Source of the DNA: Methanothrix sp.
Lineage (GTDB): Archaea; Halobacteriota; Methanosarcinia; Methanotrichales; Methanotrichaceae
Reading direction: 5' to 3'
DNA: 18,491 nt
Assembly: GCA_023229165.1 (NCBI GenBank)
Contig: JALNZQ010000026.1
Span: 1-18,491 of the forward strand
The translations under genes were made by a program, and so were the position numbers. The first letter of the stretch is position 1. Every line of letters starts with the position of its first letter. Of this stretch, positions 1-7,002 are shown in pieces. The notes beneath the pieces were generated by a model. It ran no database searches. It was not told where the DNA came from and saw nothing but the letters and a program-made list of their open reading frames with translations.

Positions 1-68
1 GGCGCGTCAGCATCGGATATCGCACCCGAGTCGCGGAATGATCTGTAGAACGAAATATAATTTGAGCC

Positions 69-74
69 AAAAAA
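69..74 (-). terminator. T-tract downstream of proS
   Basis: On the minus strand a run of six T, inside a longer pyrimidine-rich stretch, lies about 65 bases past the proS stop codon. Oligo-T runs end transcription in archaea. No hairpin is needed or seen. The first 139 bases hold no gene that I can support. Confidence 0.35.
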
Positions 75-139
75 GAAGATAAAGAAAAGATGGTCGGGTC
101 CTGTACCATCGTTTTCATTTCGTGCTGTTTGGCCTCATT

Positions 140-1654
140 TCAGTACTGCCGGGCCATGTAGGTTCTCCCCGTGCTCTTCTTGCCGCAGACCGCACAGGCG
201 GCCTCCGGGAAGCTCTGGTACTGCGGCTCGCCCAGCATGTTGGCTTCCACCTCGTTCTCCAGATGATGGCCGCATTCCACCTCGCCGCACCAGGGCACCA
301 GGGCCACGCCCACCTGCGTTTGCGCCTTTGCCTCCTCGATGCCGGCAACCGCTCTTACCTTGGCGTCATGAAGATTCGCGGCCTTAGTGTAGAGCGCCGT
401 CTGAAGATCATCTGCCTCTTTGTTGATGGCCTCGACCAGCCCCTCCATGGCCGCGGCCTTTTTGGTTCCGTCGCGACGGACCAGGGTGACGACGCCCTTC
501 TCAATATCCCTGGGTCCTACCTCCAGACGAATGGGCACGCCTTTCATCTCCCACTTGTAGAACTTGGCTCCCGGTCGTTCATCGCTGGTATCCAGCTGCA
601 CGCGCACGTGGGCAGCAGAAAGTTCGCCCTGCAACTTTTGGCAAACGGCCAGAACCTTCTCTTTGTCGCCCAGGAGGATGGGCACTATTACTACTTGGGT
701 AGGAGCTACTCCCCAGGGCAGGACCAGGCCCTTTCCGTCTCCATGTACGGAAATCAGGGCGGCAATGCAGCGCTCAGATATGCCGTAACAGGTCTGGGAG
801 ACCAGCTTCTGCTCGCCGTTCTCCGCCTCGTAGGTGATCTCGTAGGTCTTGGCAAAGGTCGAGCCCAGGTGATGCGCCGTGCCCACCTGTAGCGTCTTGC
901 CGTCCGGCATGATCACATCGATGGCAGTGGTGTAGTCCGCACCTGGGAACTTGTCCCAGCTGGGGCGTCGGCTTACCAGGAAGGGCAAGGCCAGGCGGCG
1001 GTAGAACTCCGAGTACCTGGAAATGGCCACCTCCACCTGCTGCGCGGCTTCTTCCCAGGTGGCATGAACTGTGTGCGCTTCCTTGAAGGATGTGATCTCG
1101 CGCAGGCGTATGAGCGGCCGGGTGTGCTTGGTCTCATAGCGGAAGGTGTTGACGATCTGGTAAATTCGTAGCGGCAAATCGGCATGCGACCTGATCCAGA
1201 GCTTGAACATGGGATAGATGGCAGTCTCGCTGGTGGGTCGCAAGGCGAGCTTAACCTCTAGTGGCGATGTCCCGCCGCTGGTCACCCAGTAAACCTCCTC
1301 CTCGAAGCCCTTGATGTGCTGCGCCTCCTTCATGAACTCGTTTTCTGGTATCAAGAGGGGAAACTGGGTCTCCTGATGATCAGGATCTAAAAGCTCCCTG
1401 ATAACTGCGTAGACATTCTTTTTGAGGGCAAAGCCGAATGGAAACCAGACACACATTCCCTTGACAGGATAGCGATTATCGACGACCTCCGCAATCATGA
1501 GGAGCTCGTGATACCACTCGCTGAAATTGTCCTTGTCAGGAAGCTTGGCTTGCTTGCCATCTTTTGTCTGGGACTTTGTCCCGCAATCTGTCTTGCCCCC
1601 GGCCAGTGAGCCGGTCTTGGATTTAGAATTGGATATTTTCTTGGAATCGGTCAT
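140..1654 (-). CDS. proS: Prolyl-tRNA synthetase, archaeal/eukaryal type
   Basis: Charges tRNA-Pro with proline in the cytoplasm (class II synthetase). The 504-residue product has the proline-pocket motif RPTSET (139-144), motif 2 FRYE (171-174) with the following R-rich loop, the CYGISERC segment (289-296) that carries the motif 3 arginine, and HGDGKGLVLP (304-313). An anticodon-binding domain follows, then a C-terminal zinc-type domain with Cys pairs near residues 458-463 and 487-490, ending in MARQY. Such C-terminal domains mark the archaeal/eukaryal form. Residues 1-38 are a Ser/Lys/Gly/Thr-rich extension before LPDKDNFSEWYHE, where homologues usually begin. The start ATG overlaps the stop of the upstream spoIIM-like gene (ATGA), so translation is probably coupled and the gene belongs to a minus-strand operon. 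Family assignment is secure; the role of the N-terminal tail is unknown. Confidence 0.97.
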   Translation of the reverse strand: MTDSKKISNSKSKTGSLAGGKTDCGTKSQTKDGKQAKLPDKDNFSEWYHELLMIAEVVDNRYPVKGMCVWFPFGFALKKNVYAVIRELLDPDHQETQFPLLIPENEFMKEAQHIKGFEEEVYWVTSGGTSPLEVKLALRPTSETAIYPMFKLWIRSHADLPLRIYQIVNTFRYETKHTRPLIRLREITSFKEAHTVHATWEEAAQQVEVAISRYSEFYRRLALPFLVSRRPSWDKFPGADYTTAIDVIMPDGKTLQVGTAHHLGSTFAKTYEITYEAENGEQKLVSQTCYGISERCIAALISVHGDGKGLVLPWGVAPTQVVIVPILLGDKEKVLAVCQKLQGELSAAHVRVQLDTSDERPGAKFYKWEMKGVPIRLEVGPRDIEKGVVTLVRRDGTKKAAAMEGLVEAINKEADDLQTALYTKAANLHDAKVRAVAGIEEAKAQTQVGVALVPWCGEVECGHHLENEVEANMLGEPQYQSFPEAACAVCGKKSTGRTYMARQY

Positions 1655-2259
1655 GTAACCACCGATATTGCAATTGGGGTGATAAAGGTTTCAATGGCCG
1701 CTGCCAAGAAGAGCAGCGGCGTGACCCATCGCCAGAGGAAATGTATGGCCATCCTGGTCTCGCCGGAAAGGTCGACCTTCTCTTTGGCCAGGGTCAGGGC
1801 CAGCAGATAGCCCAGCCTAAAGCCGATAGCAATGCTGACCAGAACGCAGGGCAGCTCAATGATGCCGTGGGGCAGGATACCAGCCGCCAGAAAGAGCATT
1901 CCTGCTTTCTGCACGGCCTCGTAGCCCACTATGCCTAGCAGAAAGCCGTTGCTGGTAACGACCATCAGGGGAATGAGTCCTAGACCCAGGCCCAGCAGCA
2001 TTGCCATAGCCGAAGCCAGGAGGTTCTTCAGGAATATTATTACCATTATGAGGACTGGTGGCTGATCCAAAATCCACTTCAGCATCTCTAGCTCTTTCGT
2101 CCAGTTGGACGCCAGCTCCGGATCGATCGCAGCGGCATAGTAACCCATCACGGTCGTAAGCCCGAAGATGAAGACGGATAGACCAATGAATATGCGAATC
2201 GACTTCAGATAGGCCAGATCATCCTTTATTGACAAATAATATCTCCTCTTCAACCTCAC
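1651..2259 (-). CDS. SpoIIM (DUF95) family membrane protein
   Basis: A 202-residue polytopic membrane protein. A basic N-terminus is followed by a first helix (about 23-45), a hydrophobic pair rich in Gly/Leu, and the family hallmark GILPHGIIELPCVL near residue 130-143, then further helices to the C-terminus. Homologues are named for Bacillus stage II sporulation protein M, but archaea do not sporulate; the archaeal role is not established and is sometimes guessed to be membrane remodelling or transport. The longest frame starts at a GTG (2257-2259). A strong ribosome-binding site (AAGAGGAGAT, 2241-2250) sits 7 bases before an in-frame TTG at 2233-2235, which may be the real start and would give 194 residues. 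It lies 37 bp after the LysE-type gene and overlaps proS by ATGA, suggesting one transcript. Confidence 0.85.
   Translation of the reverse strand: MRLKRRYYLSIKDDLAYLKSIRIFIGLSVFIFGLTTVMGYYAAAIDPELASNWTKELEMLKWILDQPPVLIMVIIFLKNLLASAMAMLLGLGLGLIPLMVVTSNGFLLGIVGYEAVQKAGMLFLAAGILPHGIIELPCVLVSIAIGFRLGYLLALTLAKEKVDLSGETRMAIHFLWRWVTPLLFLAAAIETFITPIAISVVT
2241..2250 (-). promoter_or_regulatory. Ribosome-binding site favouring a TTG start
   Basis: Reads AAGAGGAGAT on the minus strand and lies inside the longest spoIIM-like frame, 7 bases before TTG at 2235. The outer GTG (2259) has no such site. A TATA-like CTTAAATA at about 2268-2276 would put transcription start near 2246, again favouring the inner TTG. 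Confidence 0.45.
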
Positions 2260-2296
2260 CCGGCCTTTATTTAAGGATAGCGCGGTTTTATGATAG

Positions 2297-2902
2297 TTAC
2301 GCGCTCAGGAAATAGATGCCAAAGCAGACTAAAAAGCCGCCGCATATTCCCAGGATTCTTCTATAGCTCTTCTCGGTGAGGATGTCCCGTCCACGATCCA
2401 GGCTGCTCGATACCAATGTATACCATCCGAAGTCCGCACCCCAGTGGCCTATCAAGAAGACCGCGGCCATGATTACTCCTGAATTCAGGCCGGATAGCAC
2501 CAGGGCGCTGCCGATGGAAAGCCACCAGATCCAGAAGTAGGGATTGGCTGCGCTGGTGACAATTCCTGCCAGGTAGGCATTGCCTATCACCTGCCCCTGC
2601 GGCGCGGCCAGTGTGGCGCTGCGGCTCCCCTTCACAGTCATTAATCCAAAGATAATAAGGGCCAAACCGCCCGCTAGAGCGATAGCGCGGGAATACCCTT
2701 GCATGGCATCAGCCAGTCCGCCGATGATGAGCAGAAATATTATTGTTTCCACCAGAGCGTGGCCTACCGCTACTTTTGGGCCTGCCGTCCAGCCTTCTTT
2801 GAGCGAGGAGTTGACGGCTGCGACCAATGTCGGCCCGGGAGCCAGCGCGCCTGTAAGGCCGATGGTAAAGGCCATAGCCAGCATCTGCAGGATCTCGTAC
2901 AT
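2297..2902 (-). CDS. LysE/RhtB family exporter
   Basis: A 201-residue inner-membrane transporter of the LysE superfamily, which exports amino acids such as lysine, arginine, homoserine or threonine. About six hydrophobic segments are visible. The family signature GALAPGPT is at residues 18-25, a GHALVE motif at 47-52, and an AANPYFWIWW segment near 118-127 corresponds to the conserved Asn-Pro of the family. The start is ATG at 2900-2902 with AAAGGAG six bases before it. It is the first gene of the minus-strand cluster with the SpoIIM-like gene and proS, and lies downstream of tRNA-Ala. The substrate cannot be told from sequence. Confidence 0.9.
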   Translation of the reverse strand: MYEILQMLAMAFTIGLTGALAPGPTLVAAVNSSLKEGWTAGPKVAVGHALVETIIFLLIIGGLADAMQGYSRAIALAGGLALIIFGLMTVKGSRSATLAAPQGQVIGNAYLAGIVTSAANPYFWIWWLSIGSALVLSGLNSGVIMAAVFLIGHWGADFGWYTLVSSSLDRGRDILTEKSYRRILGICGGFLVCFGIYFLSA

Positions 2903-2964
2903 TTCTCTCTCCTTTACCGGATTTCAGGGCAAAATATGCCGTGAATAAAGTCAAGGACTAAAGG

Positions 2965-2969
2965 AAAAA
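2965..2969 (-). terminator. T5 terminator of tRNA-Ala
   Basis: Five T on the minus strand, 10 bases past the tRNA 3' end, within the pyrimidine-rich stretch TCTGTTTTTCCTTT. Short T-tracts like this end archaeal tRNA transcripts. Confidence 0.4.
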
Positions 2970-2978
2970 CAGAGGAAA

Positions 2979-3051
2979 TGGACAGGTCGGGATTTGAACC
3001 CGAGGCCTCTACCATGCCAAGGTAGCGATCTTCCAGCTGATCTACCTGCCC
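2979..3051 (-). tRNA. tRNA-Ala (anticodon GGC)
   Basis: A full 73-nt cloverleaf on the minus strand. The acceptor stem GGGCAGG pairs with CCTGTCC through a G3-U70 wobble, the alanine identity element. The D stem GATC/GATC has an 8-nt loop. The anticodon stem CTACC/GGTAG encloses the loop TTGGCAT with anticodon GGC, reading GCC. The T arm is TCGGG TTCAAAT CCCGA, and the discriminator base is A. The 3' CCA is not encoded. No intron is present. A TATA-like box lies about 32 bases upstream and a T-tract follows. Confidence 0.97.
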
Positions 3052-3078
3052 AACAGCACTGAAGGTAAGTCGTACCCC

Positions 3079-3087
3079 ATTTAAACA
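3079..3087 (-). promoter_or_regulatory. TATA box of tRNA-Ala
   Basis: Minus-strand TGTTTAAAT, centred about 32 bases before the mature tRNA 5' end, fits an archaeal promoter starting a few bases before the tRNA. Confidence 0.45.
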
Positions 3088-3223
3088 TGTCGGTAGGAGG
3101 GCGGTCGACGGGATATCTTCGTGTTCGCCTTTTCTATTCTACCGGCATCGTGCGCGGAATGCTGCGATACTGCTCGCCACAGATCCTAAGTGTTATATCC
3201 AATCAGAAGAGAAGGCGGCTATC

Positions 3224-3757
3224 ATGAAACACGTGGCACTGATATCACTCTTGTTCATACTCTCTGCAGGCAGCGGCGAAGGGACCATGTATCTCTATGG
3301 CGGCAGCGACGCCTACGGTCAGGGATTGAGCTATCCGGGATACGGCAGTCCGCTCTTCTTCGCATCCTTTGCAGTCGGCAACAACACCACCGCGGTTTCT
3401 CCGGTCTTGCTGAGGGCCACCATCTTTCGGCCGGAGTTCGGACCTGCAAAATACCAGAACCGCTCCGGCTATTATCATCCTATCCAGCCCCTCTGGGATC
3501 AGTTCACATTTTACCTGCCGTTTCTCAGCATGCAAGACTGGCTTTTCGGCAGCTACGATAGCCCTGTCCCCTCCGTCAAGAATTTCCTGAAAGAGGATTG
3601 GAAATCGGCTGCCTCAGACTATGATACTCCGGCGATGAGGCAGTTTATGCAGGAAGACAGCTATGATGAGGGCGTCGAGCCGCACAACGATCCGGACCGC
3701 ATGGGACTGAATCATTTTCTGGATGATGATGAGCCGCCGGGAAGACCACTATTATAA
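3224..3757 (+). CDS. Small secreted protein of unknown function
   Basis: A 177-residue product not recognised as any family. Residues 1-19 (MKHVALISLLFILSAGSG) form a signal peptide. The mature part is first Tyr/Gly/Phe-rich (about 22-60, with an Asn-Asn-Thr-Thr glycosylation site), then aromatic, and ends in an acidic region from about 125 with many Asp/Glu and Pro. It therefore probably acts outside the membrane. A TATA-like TTATATCC (3193-3200) about 29 bases before the ATG suggests a very short leader. The stop lies inside the end of the convergent RNase gene, the two frames overlapping by 6 bases. Codon pattern and signal peptide support a real gene. Confidence 0.7.
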   Translation: MKHVALISLLFILSAGSGEGTMYLYGGSDAYGQGLSYPGYGSPLFFASFAVGNNTTAVSPVLLRATIFRPEFGPAKYQNRSGYYHPIQPLWDQFTFYLPFLSMQDWLFGSYDSPVPSVKNFLKEDWKSAASDYDTPAMRQFMQEDSYDEGVEPHNDPDRMGLNHFLDDDEPPGRPLL

Positions 3758-5161
3758 AATTGAGAACCGCTCTCCTCTCGCCGGAATAATGACATTGTGA
3801 ATTCCCAACTTGCTCAGTCCTGCAGCCATAGCTTTTGCAGCATCCGGCTCGCCGTGCACCACAAACGCATATTCGGGCCTGTTCGGGATTGCTGCAATGA
3901 ACTCGAGCAGCTCGCCCTCATCCGCATGGGCGCTGTAGCCATCAATCTCCTCCATTGTGGCCCTTATCTCATACTCCTCGCCATATATGCGTGCTATCTT
4001 GTCTCCCTGCAAGAGCTTTCGGCCCAGAGTATTTTCTGCCTGATAGCCCACGAAAAGAACTGTAGTCTTGGGATCGCCGATATTGCGGCGCAGGTGATGT
4101 AGCACTCTTCCTCCCTCGCACATACCCGAAGCGCTGATGATAATTGCCGGCCTTCTAAGGTCATTGAGCTTTTTTGAGTCTTCGGTGCTGTGAGTGTACT
4201 TGAGCATGTTAAAGCCGAAGGGATCTTTCCCGCCATCCTGCCGCAAGAGCTGCTCTGTCTCCTCGTCATAGCATTCGGGATGCTGCCTGAAGATCTCGGT
4301 AACGTTGGTTGCCAGAGGGCTGTCCACGTAGACGGGCATTGAGGGAATCTGTTTTGATTCCATCAATTCGTGCAGATGATAGACCACATCTTGAGTCCTC
4401 TCCACAGCGAAAGCGGGAATTATTAGCAGTCCGCCTTTTTGAGCCGTCTCGCTTACAATTCGGGCCAGCTTTTCTTTTGCCTCATCCATGGGACCGTGAC
4501 TGCGCCCCCCATAAGTTGACTCTGTGATGAGAACATCCACACGGTTGAAGATCTCAGGATTTCGCACCACTGCGGCACCTTTTCGTCCCAAATCGCCGGT
4601 AAAGCCTAGCGTTGTCGTCTTCTTTTCATCTCGTCCCTCGGTAATCTCCAGCGTAACCGTAGCCGAGCCGAGAATGTGCCCCGCATTATTGAATGTGAGT
4701 CGAATGCCTGGCAGGATCTCAAGAGGTCGCCTGTATTCTACGGTTTGAAAGAGACATAGTGAGGTTGTAACATCATGTATTGTGTATAGCGGCTTGATAA
4801 AAGGCAATCCACTCTCTTTGTTTATCCTGTTTACGTATTTCGCGTCCATTTCCTGAAGGGAGGCGGAGTCGCGCAGCATGGCGCCGCAAAGGTCGCGCGT
4901 AGCCGATGTCGAGAAAACGCTTTTGTCAAATCCCTTCTTAACCAGAACGGGCAGTCTGCCGGTGTGGTCAAGATGAGCATGAGAGAGCACTACGGCATCA
5001 ATGGTCTTGACATCAAACGGAAATTCGGAATTTAGCTTCCTGGATTCCTGCCTTCTGCCCTGCACCATTCCGCAGTCCAGCAGCACCCGATGCCCATTTG
5101 CCTCAACCAGATGCATCGAGCCTGTAACGGCCTGCGCGGCTCCTAAGAATTGCAGTATCAA
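3752..5161 (-). CDS. Beta-CASP metallo-beta-lactamase RNase (aCPSF2/Ysh1-like)
   Basis: A 469-residue zinc-dependent nuclease of the beta-CASP group (COG1236), which cuts or trims RNA 3' ends. Metal ligands are visible: D29, HAHLDH at 61-66, H162 (NNAGHILGS), D190 (FTGDLGRKG), and H436 (VVHGE). Beta-CASP motifs are ITESTYGGR (212-220, motif A), GRVLHHL (351-357, motif B) and YSAHAD (409-414, motif C). There is no N-terminal KH domain, so it is not the long aCPSF1 form; length fits the aCPSF2 and bacterial TTHA0252-like forms. The start is TTG at 5159-5161, with GGTGGT as ribosome-binding site; the nearest upstream ATG is out of frame reach because of a stop. It converges on the secreted-protein gene with a 6-base overlap. 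RNA as substrate is inferred from the family. Confidence 0.93.
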   Translation of the reverse strand: MILQFLGAAQAVTGSMHLVEANGHRVLLDCGMVQGRRQESRKLNSEFPFDVKTIDAVVLSHAHLDHTGRLPVLVKKGFDKSVFSTSATRDLCGAMLRDSASLQEMDAKYVNRINKESGLPFIKPLYTIHDVTTSLCLFQTVEYRRPLEILPGIRLTFNNAGHILGSATVTLEITEGRDEKKTTTLGFTGDLGRKGAAVVRNPEIFNRVDVLITESTYGGRSHGPMDEAKEKLARIVSETAQKGGLLIIPAFAVERTQDVVYHLHELMESKQIPSMPVYVDSPLATNVTEIFRQHPECYDEETEQLLRQDGGKDPFGFNMLKYTHSTEDSKKLNDLRRPAIIISASGMCEGGRVLHHLRRNIGDPKTTVLFVGYQAENTLGRKLLQGDKIARIYGEEYEIRATMEEIDGYSAHADEGELLEFIAAIPNRPEYAFVVHGEPDAAKAMAAGLSKLGIHNVIIPARGERFSIL

Positions 5162-5280
5162 TTTAAACCACCATTTCTAAAATACTTCCTTTTCTGTTAT
5201 CCTGTTTGCACCATCTGTCGTCCAGGAATTTGCCTTTTATCTTGCTTGAGATAAATATCCTGTGCCACGGTATCAAGAAA

Positions 5281-5290
5281 CTATTTAATG
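5281..5290 (+). promoter_or_regulatory. TATA box of the 123-aa protein gene
   Basis: CTATTTAATG lies about 45 bases before the ATG at 5331, in the space between divergent genes. It would start a transcript near 5310 with a leader holding the AAGGTGA ribosome-binding site. Confidence 0.4.
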
Positions 5291-5330
5291 CCGGGCGGAC
5301 TAATCTAAGTCAATCAAAAAGGTGAAGATT

Positions 5331-5702
5331 ATGATCCATCCTGACCGCGTATTCTCCTTCAAGGAGCTGGAAAGCGAGGACGATCTGGTAGAGGCCATGA
5401 TCAACCACAAGTGGCCTGTATGCTATGGCTTCTACTTTGGAAATCTGCTCTACCTGAGTGACGGAGATAGCGAGGACAAGCCCGAGTACGCCGTCACGAC
5501 TGTCGATAAAACGGAAGGCCACCATGGCGTTCATGGCCGCGAAGTGGGAAGGATTAAACCTACCGGAATGTCCGCAGAACAGGTGCATAAGTTCGTCCAG
5601 GAGATGACGGCAGGCCACTACAACAGCGAAAATCCTGTCCGGATCGAGGCCGAGCCCATATGGCATCATAGCTGTCATTTCTGCCGGCTGGAAGAGGAAT
5701 AG
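5331..5702 (+). CDS. Uncharacterised 123-aa protein with C-terminal HHxCHxC
   Basis: I do not recognise the family. The frame has good coding character: acidic, soluble, no signal peptide or membrane helix. It opens MIHPDRVFSFKELESEDDLV and contains an aromatic, hydrophobic patch (about 30-42, CYGFYFGNLLYL) that could be a beta-hairpin core. It ends with IWHHSCHFCRLEEE, where two His, two Cys and another His within seven residues could bind a metal. The start ATG has AAGGTGA five bases before it; an in-frame GTG at 5322 overlaps that site and is less likely. It diverges from the RNase gene and lies upstream of MC1. Function unknown. Confidence 0.7.
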   Translation: MIHPDRVFSFKELESEDDLVEAMINHKWPVCYGFYFGNLLYLSDGDSEDKPEYAVTTVDKTEGHHGVHGREVGRIKPTGMSAEQVHKFVQEMTAGHYNSENPVRIEAEPIWHHSCHFCRLEEE

Positions 5703-5810
5703 ATTATTCTGCGCAGCCTGATGTCCCTCCAGCAGTTTATTGCCGTTTTGCAGGCTTCTAACCCATTTTGGAGATAAAAATCATGTGGATTCTCTTGCCA
5801 TCTAGATAAA

Positions 5811-5820
5811 ATTAATATAA
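5811..5820 (+). promoter_or_regulatory. TATA box of the MC1 gene
   Basis: AT-rich ATTAATATAA, about 70 bases before the MC1 ATG, predicts a leader of about 45 bases. The 5703-5886 gap is otherwise without a gene. Confidence 0.45.
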
Positions 5821-5886
5821 TGGTATTCTGTATAACAATTGTTCAAATAGCATTTTGGTTTGGTTGGGAAGCACGGAGGGTATTTG

Positions 5887-6159
5887 ATGGCTGAGACAAG
5901 AAATTTCGCCCTCAGGGACGAAAAAGGCAATGAGATTGGGGTCTTTACTGGAAAGCAACCAAGACAAGCAGCCTTGAAAGCGGCCAACAGAGGCATCACA
6001 GATATACGGCTCAGGGAGCGCGGCACAAAAAAGGTGCACATATTCACAGGAGAACGGGTCCAGGTAACGAAGCCCAAAGGAGCGCCTACCTGGATGCCGG
6101 AAAAGATCTGGAAACCGAGAGTAAAGAAAATGGGCGTCGAGAAGCTGGAAGAGCTGTAG
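5887..6159 (+). CDS. Chromosomal protein MC1
   Basis: A 90-residue DNA-bending, histone-like architectural protein of Methanosarcinales that binds the minor groove and structures the chromosome. The N-terminal TRNFALRDEKGNEIGVF and the central FTGKQPRQAALKAANRG are the family hallmark; RLRERGTKKVH (41-51) and WMPEKI (69-74) follow. The protein is basic, with Lys/Arg on both strands of the fold. Compared with the well-studied Methanosarcina protein (from memory, about 93 residues), a few residues are missing after AANRG and the first Trp of the DNA-binding region is replaced, while W69 of the WMPEKI loop is kept and W75 is added. The start ATG has CGGAGGG six bases before it; an upstream in-frame ATG at 5860 lacks this. 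Identification is firm. Confidence 0.95.
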   Translation: MAETRNFALRDEKGNEIGVFTGKQPRQAALKAANRGITDIRLRERGTKKVHIFTGERVQVTKPKGAPTWMPEKIWKPRVKKMGVEKLEEL

Positions 6160-6177
6160 AACTCGATTTTCCCCGAA

Positions 6178-6240
6178 CAATGAGTTTTGTCCTGTCTGAT
6201 CTGTCAGACGAACATATCTCATTGCGTTTCTTATTTTAGT
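6178..6240 (+). terminator. Two-tier hairpin and T-rich tail after MC1
   Basis: CAATGAG (6178-6184) pairs perfectly with CTCATTG (6218-6224) and encloses a second stem GTCTGA/TCAGAC (6194-6199 with 6204-6209, loop TCTG). A T-rich stretch follows to 6240. Lying 19 bases past the MC1 stop, it is probably a terminator or an mRNA 3'-end protector. Confidence 0.4.
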
Positions 6241-6495
6241 TTGTTCTATGATTTCCGCAAAGCCCCGGGAGGCCTGCCAGTGCGAAATTCTGGTTACTAC
6301 CATTCGCGAAGGCCAGCGGTCAAAGACAGCTGGATCATGCCCGGGACACATGATAAGATCGGAGAGGTCCTGGCAGGCAAGAAACCCGGATAGGGAACGC
6401 GAGACGGTAGATCGCTATTTTTCGACTCCTCCGGCCTATGGCATACAGAAATGAAGCTGCTACTGGCCTGAAAGCCGGCGTCTTGTAGCCGCAAT
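6241..6495. other. Intergenic stretch without a supported gene
   Basis: Together with the hairpin before it, this makes a gap of over 300 bases between MC1 and the next gene. Short frames on both strands are open here but none has a ribosome-binding site, a recognisable domain or a convincing composition. I see no RNA gene. Confidence 0.4.
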
Positions 6496-6503
6496 CTATA
6501 TCA
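6496..6503 (+). promoter_or_regulatory. TATA box of the 77-aa basic protein gene
   Basis: CTATATCA, centred about 25 bases before an ATG at 6525 and 35 before the ATG at 6534. It would allow a leaderless transcript from the first or a 9-base leader for the second. Confidence 0.4.
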
Positions 6504-6533
6504 ATTTCGACATAGACGGGTGGCATGGTAATT

Positions 6534-6767
6534 ATGGCAAAAGACAACAAGAAGAGCAAGGGTCCACAAGATCGCAACAGCAATTATCAAATGAAAAACG
6601 GCAATCCCGTCTCCAAGAAAAAGGTTAAGAAATCCAATGCTTCCAAGCCCACAGAGACGAAATCTGCTGCTCAGACAAAGCCTGCAGAGCAAAAGAGCTT
6701 CATTTCAGGCATTTCCAGCAGCATTTCCAATGCCACAAACAGCATAAGCAAGATGTTCAAACACTAA
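6534..6767 (+). CDS. Small basic protein of unknown function
   Basis: A 77-residue protein not assigned to a family. Residues 1-50 are strongly basic and low in complexity (Lys, Ser, Asn, Gln, Pro, Ala). The C-terminal 23 residues, SFISGISSSISNATNSISKMFKH, form a Ser/Ile-rich amphipathic segment that could be a membrane-surface helix. GGGTGG ten bases before the ATG can act as ribosome-binding site; an in-frame ATG at 6525 would add MVI and fits a leaderless transcript from the TATA box. A strong hairpin with T7 follows the gene, which supports it as a separate transcription unit. Nucleic-acid binding is possible from charge alone but not shown. Confidence 0.6.
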   Translation: MAKDNKKSKGPQDRNSNYQMKNGNPVSKKKVKKSNASKPTETKSAAQTKPAEQKSFISGISSSISNATNSISKMFKH

Positions 6768-6789
6768 CCTATATTTCAGTATATCTCGG

Positions 6790-6833
6790 TCCGGCGCATC
6801 AGGACGACGTGCGCCGGAAACCCTGGTTTTTTT
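6790..6833 (+). terminator. Hairpin plus T7 terminator
   Basis: A perfect 9-bp stem TCCGGCGCA/TGCGCCGGA (6790-6798 with 6810-6818) with an 11-base loop is followed 8 bases later by seven T (6827-6833). It ends the transcript of the small basic protein. The remaining space to 7002 holds a weak resemblance to the island repeat near 6863-6900 and no gene. Confidence 0.65.
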
Positions 6834-7002
6834 GAGCGATTCAGATTAACAGGAGTCCAAAGGCTCGATCGAGCGGCTGCGTTCGCAGTCAAGCGAAATC
6901 ACGGGAAAGGTCCAAACGCGGGCCGGGCCTTGGCCGGTTATTATCATGTTGGCAACTACCAAAAGCTTTTTCGTTAGGTTCTTCTATCTCGCATGATTAG
7001 GA

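Noticed and set aside
122..892. Long plus-strand frame (256 residues) over the proS 3' half
   Set aside because: It lies antisense to clear ProRS motifs and has no recognisable domain; it is a shadow of proS codon usage.
2979..3051. tRNA-Ala as an attachment site for the island
   Set aside because: The island begins almost 8 kb away, no integrase is present and I saw no copy of the tRNA 3' end near the island borders.
5310..5678. Minus-strand 122-residue frame opposite the 5331-5702 gene
   Set aside because: The plus frame has a TATA box and AAGGTGA site and better composition; the minus frame has neither.
6187..6494. Short frames on both strands between MC1 and the small basic protein
   Set aside because: No ribosome-binding sites, no domain, unnatural composition; partly overlap the MC1 hairpin.
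6863..6950. Possible further copy of the interspersed repeat (CTCGATCGAGCGG, CGCAGTCAAGCG)
   Set aside because: Only short GATCGAGC and CAGTCAAGC matches; the GGGACGCCCGCACG core is missing, so it could be chance.
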